7,349 nt of DNA from JAZKBN01 sp040388605 (GCA_040388605.1 JAZKBN010000020.1:1-7349), one strand, 5' to 3'. Shown: positions 1 to 6,773, counted from the stretch's first letter. The notes: generated by a model from the letters alone, not told the origin. Translations and numbers: made by a program.

Positions 1-159
1 AAAACAGCATACGTAGTAAAGGGTAAGTCTGCAAAATTCACGTTGGCAAGAAAAGGCTTTTTTAAGCTTTTCGCCGGTAATGATGGCAGCATTGTTATCC
101 AGGCATTTGAAGCCACAACAGCCGGACCTGTAAAAAGGTTCCAGCAGAAAATTGTATAA
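1..159 (+). CDS. C-terminal fragment of an unrecognised protein
   Basis: Reading frame 1 is open from the first base of the window to a TAA at 157-159 and gives 52 residues. The start lies outside the window. The fragment is basic (many Lys and Arg) and ends in QQKIV. It contains a short hydrophobic stretch (GFFKLFAG) but no motif I can assign to a family. The frame, the clean stop and the 23-base gap to the convergent lipid kinase gene suggest a real gene end rather than chance. A short palindrome (TAACC-G-GGTTA, 169-179) after a T run lies between the two convergent stops and may help end transcription, but it is weak. No function is proposed. Confidence 0.5.
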   Translation, partial: KTAYVVKGKSAKFTLARKGFFKLFAGNDGSIVIQAFEATTAGPVKRFQQKIV

Positions 160-182
160 CCTGTTTTTTAACCGGGTTATTC

Positions 183-1082
183 CTAAATGAAAAGTCCTGC
201 CCCCCCGCCTTCAGGTACAATGAGCAGCAAGGATTTATGAAGAATTACAGCATCTACAATGCCGGGCCTGCCAATAAATTCACCGTCGACCTGTACCGGC
301 CTTTTTTTGGGGTTTATTATCTGCACCGATTCTGTACTGATAATTTCTGCAAAGTGGCTGAACTGTAAAGTTCCCCTGAAAAAATGCCAGATAATAGCAG
401 GAAGGCTTAAATGACTAAGCTTTTTAAATATACATACTTCAAACAGCCCGTCGTTTATGCGGCCGGGCGGGTTAACAACTGCGCCGTTACCGTATTTCCG
501 GCTGTTGCAAACAGCTATCATCACTGCTTTTACGGTTTTTCTTGTGCCCGGAAAAACTACGGTGTACCTATGGCTTCGCAGGTAAATCAGCTCGCGGAGC
601 AATTGTTTTGTATAGGCCCAAAAACCGCGCATGTGACCAACTTTATATCGTCGAACTATTACGGCATTCATGCCCACATCGGCCAGGTGCAGGCCCAGGA
701 ATTTATTGTTAATTAAAACAGTATCTACCGAACGGGAACGCCCTGTTGCAGCAAGAGTTATTGCTGCAGCACTATCTCGCGGAATATTAAGCTCACCGGC
801 AAGCCCGTTCGCAGAACCAATGGGTATAATGCTTAATGCGATATTGGTATTTAAAATTGTGCGGGCAGCAAGTGTAACTGTACCATCGCCGCCGCAGGCC
901 ACCAGGGTATCGGGTTTTTCTGTATCTGCAAGATATTTCAGGCGCTCAAAATCTTTATTGCCCGTTGTGTAATAAATTCGGTATTCAAAATTCAGCGGCC
1001 CGGCCATATCACGTATCAGCTCTGCCAGGTCCGATTTATCGGTGCCGCCTGCAACAGGGTTGATTACGAAGAGAATGCGCAT
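183..1082 (-). CDS. Diacylglycerol kinase family lipid kinase (DagK/YegS-like)
   Basis: Predicted to phosphorylate a lipid hydroxyl (diacylglycerol or a related lipid) with ATP at the inner face of the membrane. Seen in the 299-residue product: an N-terminal NPVAGG motif (residues 8-13) right after the first beta strand; the nucleotide-binding GGDGT signature (64-68); PIGSANG (87-93), matching the PxGTxN block of the DAGK catalytic domain; an NPPGRINDGLFEV block (204-216) corresponding to the usual A-x-x-DDG-L segment; and VDGE (265-268) near the C-terminus. Length is normal for the family. I chose the ATG at 1082 because the protein then begins MRILFVINP as homologues do. The upstream in-frame ATG at 1103 falls in the T-rich tail of the preceding terminator and adds seven unconserved residues. 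The true substrate (diacylglycerol, sphingoid base, undecaprenol or other) cannot be told from the sequence. Confidence 0.88.
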   Translation of the reverse strand: MRILFVINPVAGGTDKSDLAELIRDMAGPLNFEYRIYYTTGNKDFERLKYLADTEKPDTLVACGGDGTVTLAARTILNTNIALSIIPIGSANGLAGELNIPRDSAAAITLAATGRSRSVDTVLINNKFLGLHLADVGMNAVIVRRYKVGHMRGFWAYTKQLLRELIYLRSHRYTVVFPGTRKTVKAVMIAVCNSRKYGNGAVVNPPGRINDGLFEVCIFKKLSHLSLPAIIWHFFRGTLQFSHFAEIISTESVQIINPKKRPVQVDGEFIGRPGIVDAVILHKSLLLIVPEGGGAGLFI

Positions 1083-1097
1083 ATACCGAACTTTTGT

Positions 1098-1131
1098 AAA
1101 CAAAAGGCCCTGCCGTATTACATGCAGGGCC
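1098..1131 (-). terminator. Rho-independent terminator after the response regulator gene
   Basis: An 8-bp perfect stem (GGCCCTGC, 1106-1113, with GCAGGGCC, 1124-1131) closes a 10-base loop. Read on the minus strand it is followed by TTTTGTTT. It begins 38 bases past the regulator's stop and ends about 24 bases before the lipid kinase start, so it should separate the two transcripts. The tail is also part of a second small palindrome (1091-1106). Confidence 0.7.
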
Positions 1132-1169
1132 GATTAAATAATTTTATAAGCAGGTCTTAATAAACTGCA

Positions 1170-2612
1170 TTAATCAAGCTCAATATTAAACTGCTTGATT
1201 TTATTATACAAGGTTTTCCTGTCGATATTAAGCGCCACTGCAGCCTTGGTTTTATTGTAATTTACCTTCGCCAATGTATTCAGTATGGTTTGTTTTTCAG
1301 CCTGGATACTTGCGCTTTTTAAATCACCTACTTCAGTGGGTGCGGCAGGCGCCGGCGCTGACAAAGGAGCCGGGGGCGGGGGTACATAAGCAGCTGAATA
1401 AGCTACCTGCTGTGGAGGAGCAAAATTATGGGTGGGCTCAGTACCGGCGTAATTCCTGATTTCTTCGGGCAGGCTGCTTACTTCCAACTTCTCGCCCCTG
1501 GCAAATAGAACGCTGCGCTTAATAACATTCTTTAGCTCACGTAAATTGCCGTGCCATGGATATGCCTGCAAAACCTCGAGGTAGTGCGGCTCGTAGTCTT
1601 TAACGTCTTTTTCAAGTTCCTGGTTAGCCAGGTTAATGAAGTGGCGCACAAATACATGAATATCTTCACGGCGGTTACGGAGGGCCGGAAGCATTATTTT
1701 AATTTCGTTCAGCCTGTGATACAAATCTTCCCTGAACTTGCCTTCTTTTACCGCATTCAGCAGGTTTTCATTGGTTGCGGCAATAATACGCACATCCACA
1801 TGAATGGGTTTACTGTCGCCAACGCGTGTGATTATTTTTTCCTGCAGGGCGCGCAGCAGCTTAACCTGCGTATCGTAACCCAGGTTGCCAATTTCATCAA
1901 GAAACAATGTGCCTTCATGTGCTGCCTCAAAGTGGCCTATGCGGTTGCTTATGGCGCTGGTAAATGCACCCTTAATGTGCCCGAACAACTCGCTTGCTGC
2001 AAGGTCACGCGGAATTGCACCGCAGTCTACAGCTATAAACGGATGCGTGGCGCGTTTGCTGGCATTGTGAATGGCACGTGCTACAAATTCTTTCCCGCTG
2101 CCTGTTTCGCCGTGTATTAATACCGATATATTGGTGGGCGCAACTATGTTCACAAGATTCATGACATCTTTCATGCTCTCGCTGTTACCTGCCACAAAGC
2201 TGAAACTGTTAGCCTTTGCGCTGCCCGACTTTTTAACCGGGCTGCTACTTTCTGCCGGCGCATCAAGTGCCTTGTTAATTGTTTGGAGAATCTCCTCAGG
2301 GAAAAGCGGCTTGGTTACGTAATCGAATGCACCAAGCTTAATCAGGCTTACTGCCATGCGCACATCAGAATATCCTGTAATAATTATTACCTGAATTCTT
2401 GAATCATGTTCCTTAATTCGTTGCAGTACTTCCCCGCCGTCAGAATCCGGAAGCCTGTAATCGCAGAGAACCACATTAAATGTTTCTTTCTGAATTTTCT
2501 CGAGTCCGGCCTTGGCGCTCTGGGCATATTCAACAAGAAAGCCTTTCTTGGTGAAAAATCGCTCGAGCAGCACACAGATGTTGCTGTCATCGTCAATTAT
2601 CAGTATTTTCAT
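1170..2612 (-). CDS. Sigma-54-dependent response regulator (NtrC/AtoC type)
   Basis: A two-component response regulator that, when phosphorylated, should oligomerise and use ATP to open promoters bound by sigma-54 RNA polymerase. All three expected domains are visible in the 480 residues. The receiver domain (1-120) has the acidic cluster D7-D9, phosphoacceptor D51 (LCDYRLPD), T79 and K101. The AAA+ domain (about 138-370) has Walker A GETGSGKE (168-175), the sigma-54 contact loop as GAFTSA (215-220) instead of GAFTGA, Walker B LFLDE (236-240), and arginine-finger and sensor regions around R293, R300 and R358. The Fis-type helix-turn-helix (about 435-476) contains NKTKAAVALNIDRKTLYNKI. A Pro/Ala-rich linker (398-426) joins the last two. 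It starts at MKILIIDDD, the usual start for receiver domains. No histidine kinase is in the window, and I found no convincing promoter in the 149-base gap upstream. Its targets are unknown. Confidence 0.95.
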   Translation of the reverse strand: MKILIIDDDSNICVLLERFFTKKGFLVEYAQSAKAGLEKIQKETFNVVLCDYRLPDSDGGEVLQRIKEHDSRIQVIIITGYSDVRMAVSLIKLGAFDYVTKPLFPEEILQTINKALDAPAESSSPVKKSGSAKANSFSFVAGNSESMKDVMNLVNIVAPTNISVLIHGETGSGKEFVARAIHNASKRATHPFIAVDCGAIPRDLAASELFGHIKGAFTSAISNRIGHFEAAHEGTLFLDEIGNLGYDTQVKLLRALQEKIITRVGDSKPIHVDVRIIAATNENLLNAVKEGKFREDLYHRLNEIKIMLPALRNRREDIHVFVRHFINLANQELEKDVKDYEPHYLEVLQAYPWHGNLRELKNVIKRSVLFARGEKLEVSSLPEEIRNYAGTEPTHNFAPPQQVAYSAAYVPPPPAPLSAPAPAAPTEVGDLKSASIQAEKQTILNTLAKVNYNKTKAAVALNIDRKTLYNKIKQFNIELD

Positions 2613-2761
2613 TGGTAGATGTTGGTCAGGAAAGTATGGAGGCTCTCAGGTTATCTTAAACGGGGAATAAAACACCCGGTAAGTAATAGTGCCTATGCAA
2701 AGACCATGTAAATACAAATATGGGGAATTAAATACACACTTTCTTGTGTCTTTTCTGAATC

Positions 2762-3487
2762 CTAAAACGAGTAGCCAATATCAAGGCGTCCGGCCGCAGG
2801 GCAACCCGGACCAATCTCCCAACTGCTTGAAAGTGAGTTGAAATCTTTACCTGATGGAAGATCGTAATTATAGCCGGGCATGGTAAAGTACTGAAGCCCG
2901 CCACCGAAATCTATAGTAAAACCGTTTTTATTTACAAATTGGAAGCCCAACCAAAAACTGCCGCCAATGGCCCCGAAATCAAAATCCTTATAAAGATTCT
3001 TTCTATAATAGTGGTCTGTTGAGGCATAAGCTTTTCCGTTGTAATAACCACCGCAAATATTGGCCTGGAGGTAAAAAGGCTGAACGTATTTATTGAACGG
3101 GTAAATTCTTACAAAGGGGCTAACTTTAACCCCTTGATTAAGATAACCGAAGCTGTTACCATCTCCTCCCCAACGAGAGAACATTCCGTCAATATCGAAC
3201 CCAAGGTAGTCAATCTCAGCTCCGACACTTAGCTGTTTGGTAATTTTACGGACATACCCGACCGCGAATTTGCCTCCAATTATGGCACAGGGGGCTGCTT
3301 TGAAGCAGTTTTTTTGAATCAGCTCAGGTTCTTCCGGTTCATACTGGTGATCCTGTAATACTGCAACTCCAGAATTACTCGAAGGCGAGTACTGCGAAGG
3401 AATTAAACCGGATGAGGGTGATTGCGCTTTTAATAATTGTATTGAAGCTGCAAACAGGATCGAAAAAGCAATGAACGAAGGTTTCAT
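2762..3487 (-). CDS. Predicted secreted outer-membrane beta-barrel protein
   Basis: A 241-residue protein with a clear Sec signal peptide: MKPS, a hydrophobic core (FIAFSILFAASIQLL), then KAQ, with cleavage expected after about residue 22. A Ser/Pro-rich stretch (24-40) and an acidic linker follow. From about residue 68 the protein has alternating hydrophobic, glycine and aromatic segments typical of short transmembrane beta strands (GGKFAVGYVR, VKVSPFVRIYPF, QPFYLQANICGGYY, GGSFWLGFQFV, FTIDFGGGLQYF), and it ends in a C-terminal Phe (GRLDIGYSF), as many outer-membrane barrels do. It contains four cysteines (61, 67, 145, 229). It resembles the small outer-membrane beta-barrel proteins frequent in Bacteroidota, but I recognise no specific family or ligand. 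It lies 149 bases upstream of the response regulator on the same strand. A structural or envelope role is inferred, not shown. Confidence 0.75.
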   Translation of the reverse strand: MKPSFIAFSILFAASIQLLKAQSPSSGLIPSQYSPSSNSGVAVLQDHQYEPEEPELIQKNCFKAAPCAIIGGKFAVGYVRKITKQLSVGAEIDYLGFDIDGMFSRWGGDGNSFGYLNQGVKVSPFVRIYPFNKYVQPFYLQANICGGYYNGKAYASTDHYYRKNLYKDFDFGAIGGSFWLGFQFVNKNGFTIDFGGGLQYFTMPGYNYDLPSGKDFNSLSSSWEIGPGCPAAGRLDIGYSF

Positions 3488-3879
3488 AAGTACATTAGAA
3501 TTTAATAAAAGTCATAAACACCGGTTTGATACCTATTTCAAAAACGTGTGCTTAACTGTCTTGCCGTGAACAATATTTTCCTGCGCATATCCAAGTTCAT
3601 TTATACTAGGCAGAAATTATCAGTTCGCACGCACTGTCCTTATTAAAAACAGGTTTGCCCGCTATTGTCCTGATTCAGGCTGTCCGGATAACTCCCCTAG
3701 GTGTAAATTCACCTTACATTGTTGCCAAAAGGTATGGTTTATTACTCCGGCAGGTATAACAGTAGCTGAAATCGGATAAACAGAAAGTGCTAATCCAGAA
3801 TTTTAATAGAACAATAGGCAGTAAAAATACAGAAAAACAGCAAATAAGAAGCTAATGGTTGGGTTATTGCGGTATCAGG
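3488..3879. other. Intergenic stretch without a recognisable gene
   Basis: About 390 bases between the start of the outer-membrane protein gene and the tRNA terminator. I see no open frame of useful length with a plausible start, no RNA gene I can fold with confidence, and no repeat array. It must hold the promoter of the minus-strand outer-membrane protein gene, but no good TAnnTTTG box is visible near 3490-3560. Minor local symmetry exists, such as AGGTG/CACCT at 3699-3714 and TGTAA/TTACA at 3702-3718, without clear meaning. Confidence 0.5.
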
Positions 3880-3910
3880 AAAAACAAAAAACCCGCGACA
3901 AGCGCGGGTT
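3880..3910 (-). terminator. Rho-independent terminator downstream of tRNA-fMet
   Basis: A perfect 8-bp stem (AACCCGCG, 3890-3897, with CGCGGGTT, 3903-3910) closes a 5-base loop. On the minus strand it is followed by TTTT-G-TTTTT. It starts 16 bases beyond the 3' end of the tRNA gene and faces the right way to end its transcript. Confidence 0.85.
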
Positions 3911-3925
3911 CTCAAAACTAATCTG

Positions 3926-3998
3926 TAGCGGGGGCAGGACTCGAACCTACGACCTTTGGGTTATGAGCCCAACGAGCTGCCAACTGCTCCACCCCGCG
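3926..3998 (-). tRNA. Initiator tRNA-fMet (anticodon CAU)
   Basis: The minus strand folds into a complete 73-base cloverleaf. The acceptor stem pairs positions 2-7 with 66-71. The D arm is GAGC/GCTC with the A11-U24 pair found in bacterial initiators. The anticodon stem is TTGGG/CCCAA with loop CTCATAA, giving anticodon CAT. The T arm is GTAGG/CCTGC with loop TTCGAGT. Two hallmarks mark it as an initiator rather than an elongator: three consecutive G-C pairs next to the anticodon loop, and an unpaired 1-72 position. Here 1-72 is C and U, where E. coli has C and A. A73 is followed by CAGAT, so CCA is not encoded and must be added after transcription. The gene stands alone, with its own promoter and terminator, divergent from recR. 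Confidence 0.96.
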
Positions 3999-4010
3999 AT
4001 GTTTGGACTG

Positions 4011-4040
4011 CAAAGGTAAGGCTATTTTATTTGTATCCAA
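4011..4040 (-). promoter_or_regulatory. Bacteroidota-type promoter of the tRNA-fMet gene
   Basis: On the minus strand, TTG (4040-4038) is followed after exactly 19 bases by TACCTTTG (4018-4011), matching the Bacteroidota -33/-7 consensus TTG-N19-TAnnTTTG. The -7 box ends 12 bases before the mature tRNA 5' end, so the transcript would carry only a leader of a few bases. Confidence 0.8.
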
Positions 4041-4142
4041 GTAAACAACACAAAATAAATACCGGATTTATTTCCTTAAGGGCCGTTTTCAGCCAAAAAG
4101 CTTCATTCTCACGCTTTTTTTGCTTAAATTTACCTTAACAAC

Positions 4143-4745
4143 ATGGTATTCTCATCCAAATTACTGGAAACAGCGGTGAACGAGGTGTCCCGCCTGCCCG
4201 GCATTGGCCGGAAATCTGCACTGCGAATGGTGTTGCACCTCTTGCGCCAACCCGTCTCCGACACCTTTAATCTTACGGAGGCACTCACCAAGCTTCGTAA
4301 CGATATTAAATATTGTCGCACTTGCTTCAATATTTCCGACGATGATAAATGCAGTATCTGCACAAGCATGCGGCGCGACCAAGGAATGATTTGCGCAGTA
4401 GAAGACCTGCGCGATGTGATGGCTATTGAAAAAACTTCGCAATATAATGGCCTTTACCATGTAATTGGCGGGCTTATCAGCCCTATAGATGGTATCGGGC
4501 CTTCAGACCTTAATGTGGAATCTTTAATCACACGGGTTCGTAATACCGGGGCCGATGAAGTAATTTTGGCATTAAGCCCTACCATGGAAGGCGATACCAC
4601 TGCACTATATATTAGGAAACGCCTGAAAGAAACCGGCGTTAAGGTTACAACCATATCGCGTGGCATCCCCATTGGCGGCGAACTGGAGTATGCCGATGAA
4701 ATAACATTGGGCAGAAGCATTCTGACTCGTATATCGGCCGATTAA
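4143..4745 (+). CDS. recR: Recombination mediator protein RecR
   Basis: RecR works with RecF and RecO to load RecA onto SSB-coated single-stranded DNA during gap repair. The product is 200 residues, the usual length. Seen in order: an N-terminal helix-hairpin-helix with RLPGIGRKSALRM (about 17-29), as in RecR; a zinc finger of four cysteines in CxxC pairs (C58, C61, C70, C73); and a Toprim domain beginning ICAVEDLRDVMAIE (83-96), with the conserved HVIGGLISPIDGIGP segment (106-120), LSPTMEGDTTALYI (144-157), and a C-terminal SRGIPIGGELEYAD segment (172-185) ending in RSILTRISAD-type sequence. The start is right for the family. It is divergent from the tRNA gene. A TAAATTTA at 4125-4132 could be a weak -7 box with a very short leader, but no matching TTG is present. 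There is no Shine-Dalgarno sequence. Confidence 0.97.
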   Translation: MVFSSKLLETAVNEVSRLPGIGRKSALRMVLHLLRQPVSDTFNLTEALTKLRNDIKYCRTCFNISDDDKCSICTSMRRDQGMICAVEDLRDVMAIEKTSQYNGLYHVIGGLISPIDGIGPSDLNVESLITRVRNTGADEVILALSPTMEGDTTALYIRKRLKETGVKVTTISRGIPIGGELEYADEITLGRSILTRISAD

Positions 4746-4800
4746 TATTGCCGGACGTACCTTAGCTTTCAGGAAATTCCTGCAACTCTTTTCATTTATA

Positions 4801-4830
4801 CCGGTTATTCATTTAAGCCGGTTATTTTTG
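4801..4830 (+). promoter_or_regulatory. Possible lipA promoter with a direct repeat
   Basis: TATTTTTG at 4823-4830 matches the Bacteroidota -7 box TAnnTTTG, 41 bases before the lipA start. No TTG stands 19 bases upstream, so the -33 element is poor. A 9-base direct repeat, CCGGTTATT (4801-4809 and 4818-4826), covers the expected -33 region and runs into the -7 box, as an activator or repressor site might. The promoter role is inferred from position and the single box. Confidence 0.4.
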
Positions 4831-4871
4831 CACCCGGCGAAGCAAGCCTTATTGCGCAAAATCGCAACAAA

Positions 4872-5768
4872 ATGATTGAACTACCTGTAATTCCTAACCT
4901 GCCCATTGGCTCACGTACCTACCCTGATGGTCGTCCGCGTAAGCCTGATTGGCTGCGCGTTAAACTGCCTGTTGGTAAAGAGTACGCCAAAGTGCGCAGC
5001 CTGGTTGATGAATATAAGCTGCATACCATTTGCGAAAGCGGCAATTGCCCAAATATGGGCGAGTGCTGGGGTGCGGGAACCGCCACTTTTATGATCTTGG
5101 GTAATATATGTACCCGGTCATGCTCATTCTGCGCGGTTGCCACGGGTCGCCCAACTGAATACGATACCGATGAACCCCGTCGTGTTGCTGAAGCAGTTAA
5201 GCTGATGGGCGTAAAGCACGCTGTACTAACCAGCGTTAACCGCGATGAGCTTAAAGACAGGGGCGCTGAAATTTGGCACCAAACCGTTGCCGAAATAAAA
5301 AAGATCAGTCCTGAAACCACTATTGAAACCCTGATTCCCGATGTTAAGGGGAATTGGGAAGCTTTGGAGCGCATGATTAGCGCCGGGCAGGAAGTGGTAT
5401 CGCATAACATGGAAACTGTGAAGCGGCTTTATAAAAAAGTGCGTCCGCAGGCAAAGTACGAGCGCAGCCTGGAGCAGATACAACGTATCAAAGATTTCGG
5501 AAAGCGTACCAAGAGCGGCATCATGCTAGGCGTTGGAGAAACAGATGAGGAAGTTTTTGAGGCTATGGACGAACTGGTTGCCCATGGCCTGGATGTGCTT
5601 ACCCTTGGCCAATACCTGCAGCCCACCAAGCTCCACCTCGAAGTGGTTGAGTTTGTGCATCCTGATAAATTTGCCATGTATAAGGAAATTGGCCTTTCAA
5701 AAGGCTTGCCTTATGTTGAAAGCGGCCCGCTTGTACGTTCTTCATACCATGCCGAAAAGCATATATAA
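4872..5768 (+). CDS. lipA: Lipoyl synthase LipA (radical SAM)
   Basis: Inserts two sulfur atoms into the octanoyl chain carried on lipoyl domains of 2-oxoacid dehydrogenases or the glycine cleavage H protein, using S-adenosylmethionine and two 4Fe-4S clusters. The 298-residue length is normal. Auxiliary-cluster cysteines are C54, C59 and C65 (CESGNCPNMGEC). The radical-SAM cysteines are C80, C84 and C87 in CTRSCSFC, the CxxxCxxC signature. The C-terminal RSSYHAEKH (from 289) carries the serine known to ligate the auxiliary cluster. Other family blocks are VLTSVNRDEL (118-127), ETLIPD (152-157), SHNMETV (177-183) and LTLGQYLQPT (243-252). All catalytic residues are present. It lies 126 bases after recR and 99 bases before yicC. 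No lipB or octanoyl-ACP gene is in the window. The ATG at 4872 is preceded by an A-rich stretch and no Shine-Dalgarno sequence. Confidence 0.97.
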   Translation: MIELPVIPNLPIGSRTYPDGRPRKPDWLRVKLPVGKEYAKVRSLVDEYKLHTICESGNCPNMGECWGAGTATFMILGNICTRSCSFCAVATGRPTEYDTDEPRRVAEAVKLMGVKHAVLTSVNRDELKDRGAEIWHQTVAEIKKISPETTIETLIPDVKGNWEALERMISAGQEVVSHNMETVKRLYKKVRPQAKYERSLEQIQRIKDFGKRTKSGIMLGVGETDEEVFEAMDELVAHGLDVLTLGQYLQPTKLHLEVVEFVHPDKFAMYKEIGLSKGLPYVESGPLVRSSYHAEKHI

Positions 5769-5867
5769 GCCTGCATATCTCTGAACCCTGCAGTCATTAA
5801 AACAACAATATTAATACCCTGCACCTTTTTACCCTTGCACTTTCCTGTGTAATTCAGCTGAATAAAT

Positions 5868-6752
5868 ATGATAAAATCAATGACGGGCTATGGCTACGCA
5901 ACCGCGGAATCTGAAACTTGCATAATAGTAGCCGAGGTTAAAACCTTAAACAGTAAATTCCTTGAGGTAAGCCTTCGCCTGCCCCGCGATTTTACCGACA
6001 AGGAGCTGGAAGTACGTAATGTAACCGGCACCCAGCTTGAACGCGGCAAAGTAAACCTCAGCGTTGAACGCCAGGTTAAGGGCAGCGCAAAGCCTAAGGT
6101 ATTCATTAACCGCCCAGTTTTTGAAGCCTATTACCGCGATTTGGAATCTGCAGCCGAGGCCGTTAACGCCTCAAAAGAAGAGCTGTTCAAGCTTGCCATG
6201 CAGATGCCGGAAGCCACCATTTCGGAGCACGCGCATATTCCGGCAGAAAGCAGCGCAGCCGGGGAATGGCCGCTTATACAGCAAGCCCTAAATGCTGCCC
6301 TTGAGCAATGTAATTCCTTCCGATTAGATGAAGGTCGTGTTCTTAGCGGCAAATTGCAGGAGTATATAGATAAAATTGGAGAGCTTCTTGAAAAAGTAGC
6401 AGAATCTGACCCTGAGCGTATGGAGGCAACCCGTCGCCGCCTGCAGGAAAAACTCAGTGAGCTTGTAGAAGAAGAAGATATAGACCGTAACCGTTTTGAA
6501 CAGGAGCTTATTTATTACATTGAGCGCCTTGATATTGCTGAAGAAAAAGTTCGTCTGCGCGCCCACCTGAATTACTTCACCGAAGCCCTCGACAACGGTA
6601 ATGGCAAACGACTCGGCTTTATTGCCCAGGAAATAGGACGTGAAATTAACACAATCGGCAGCAAGGTAAATGATGCTGTTATTCAGCGCGTAGTTGTGGA
6701 AATGAAAGAGGAGCTTGAAAAAATCAAGGAGCAAAGCCTGAACGTACTTTAA
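5868..6752 (+). CDS. YicC-family endoribonuclease
   Basis: Member of the YicC family, whose E. coli member is an endoribonuclease reported to act on a small regulatory RNA; the targets here are unknown. The 294 residues start with the family hallmark MIKSMTGYGYA. The N-terminal YicC domain includes EVKTLNSKFLEVSLRLP (23-39) and LERGKVNLSVE (57-67). A long charged helical region (about 155-205) follows. The C-terminal DUF1732 domain (about 208-294) contains RLDIAEEKVRLRAHLNYF (220-237), the highly conserved QEIGREINTIGSK (254-266), and an ending like that of homologues (EELEKIKEQSLNVL). All conserved blocks are intact. A near-match to the -7 box, TACCCTTG (5830-5837), lies 30 bases before the start but lacks a -33 TTG. 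In many Bacteroidota gmk and nadD follow yicC; here a terminator and an insertion element follow instead. Confidence 0.94.
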   Translation: MIKSMTGYGYATAESETCIIVAEVKTLNSKFLEVSLRLPRDFTDKELEVRNVTGTQLERGKVNLSVERQVKGSAKPKVFINRPVFEAYYRDLESAAEAVNASKEELFKLAMQMPEATISEHAHIPAESSAAGEWPLIQQALNAALEQCNSFRLDEGRVLSGKLQEYIDKIGELLEKVAESDPERMEATRRRLQEKLSELVEEEDIDRNRFEQELIYYIERLDIAEEKVRLRAHLNYFTEALDNGNGKRLGFIAQEIGREINTIGSKVNDAVIQRVVVEMKEELEKIKEQSLNVL

Positions 6753-6773
6753 GCTTACCTCCAATATTAAATA

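Noticed and set aside
200..206. Run of seven C (G on the coding strand) near the end of the lipid kinase gene, a possible phase-variation tract
   Set aside because: It is only seven bases long, and a slip would change just the last few residues after all family motifs, so a switching role is unlikely.
411..972. Two overlapping plus-strand open frames of about 100 codons within the lipid kinase gene
   Set aside because: Both are shadows of the minus-strand kinase, whose motifs are complete.
1551..2120. A 189-codon open frame on the plus strand inside the response regulator gene
   Set aside because: It is antisense to the conserved AAA+ domain, and its translation resembles no protein I know. 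The minus-strand product explains this stretch fully.
2734..2749. ACACA/TGTGT hairpin after the outer-membrane protein gene as a terminator
   Set aside because: The stem is only five pairs, A/T-rich in part, and has no real T tract, so it is too weak to call.
2613..2761. Search for a sigma-54 promoter or a TAnnTTTG box before the response regulator
   Set aside because: The TGG and TTTGCA words on the minus strand have the wrong spacing (GG-N5-GC rather than GG-N10-GC), and the CATATTTG word lacks both the leading T and a TTG at 19 bases.
3956..4138. A 60-codon plus-strand open frame across the tRNA gene
   Set aside because: It begins within the antisense of the tRNA and overlaps the tRNA promoter and the recR upstream region; it is chance.
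4919..5410. A 163-codon minus-strand open frame inside lipA
   Set aside because: It lies antisense to the catalytic core of an intact lipoyl synthase gene and has no recognisable motif.
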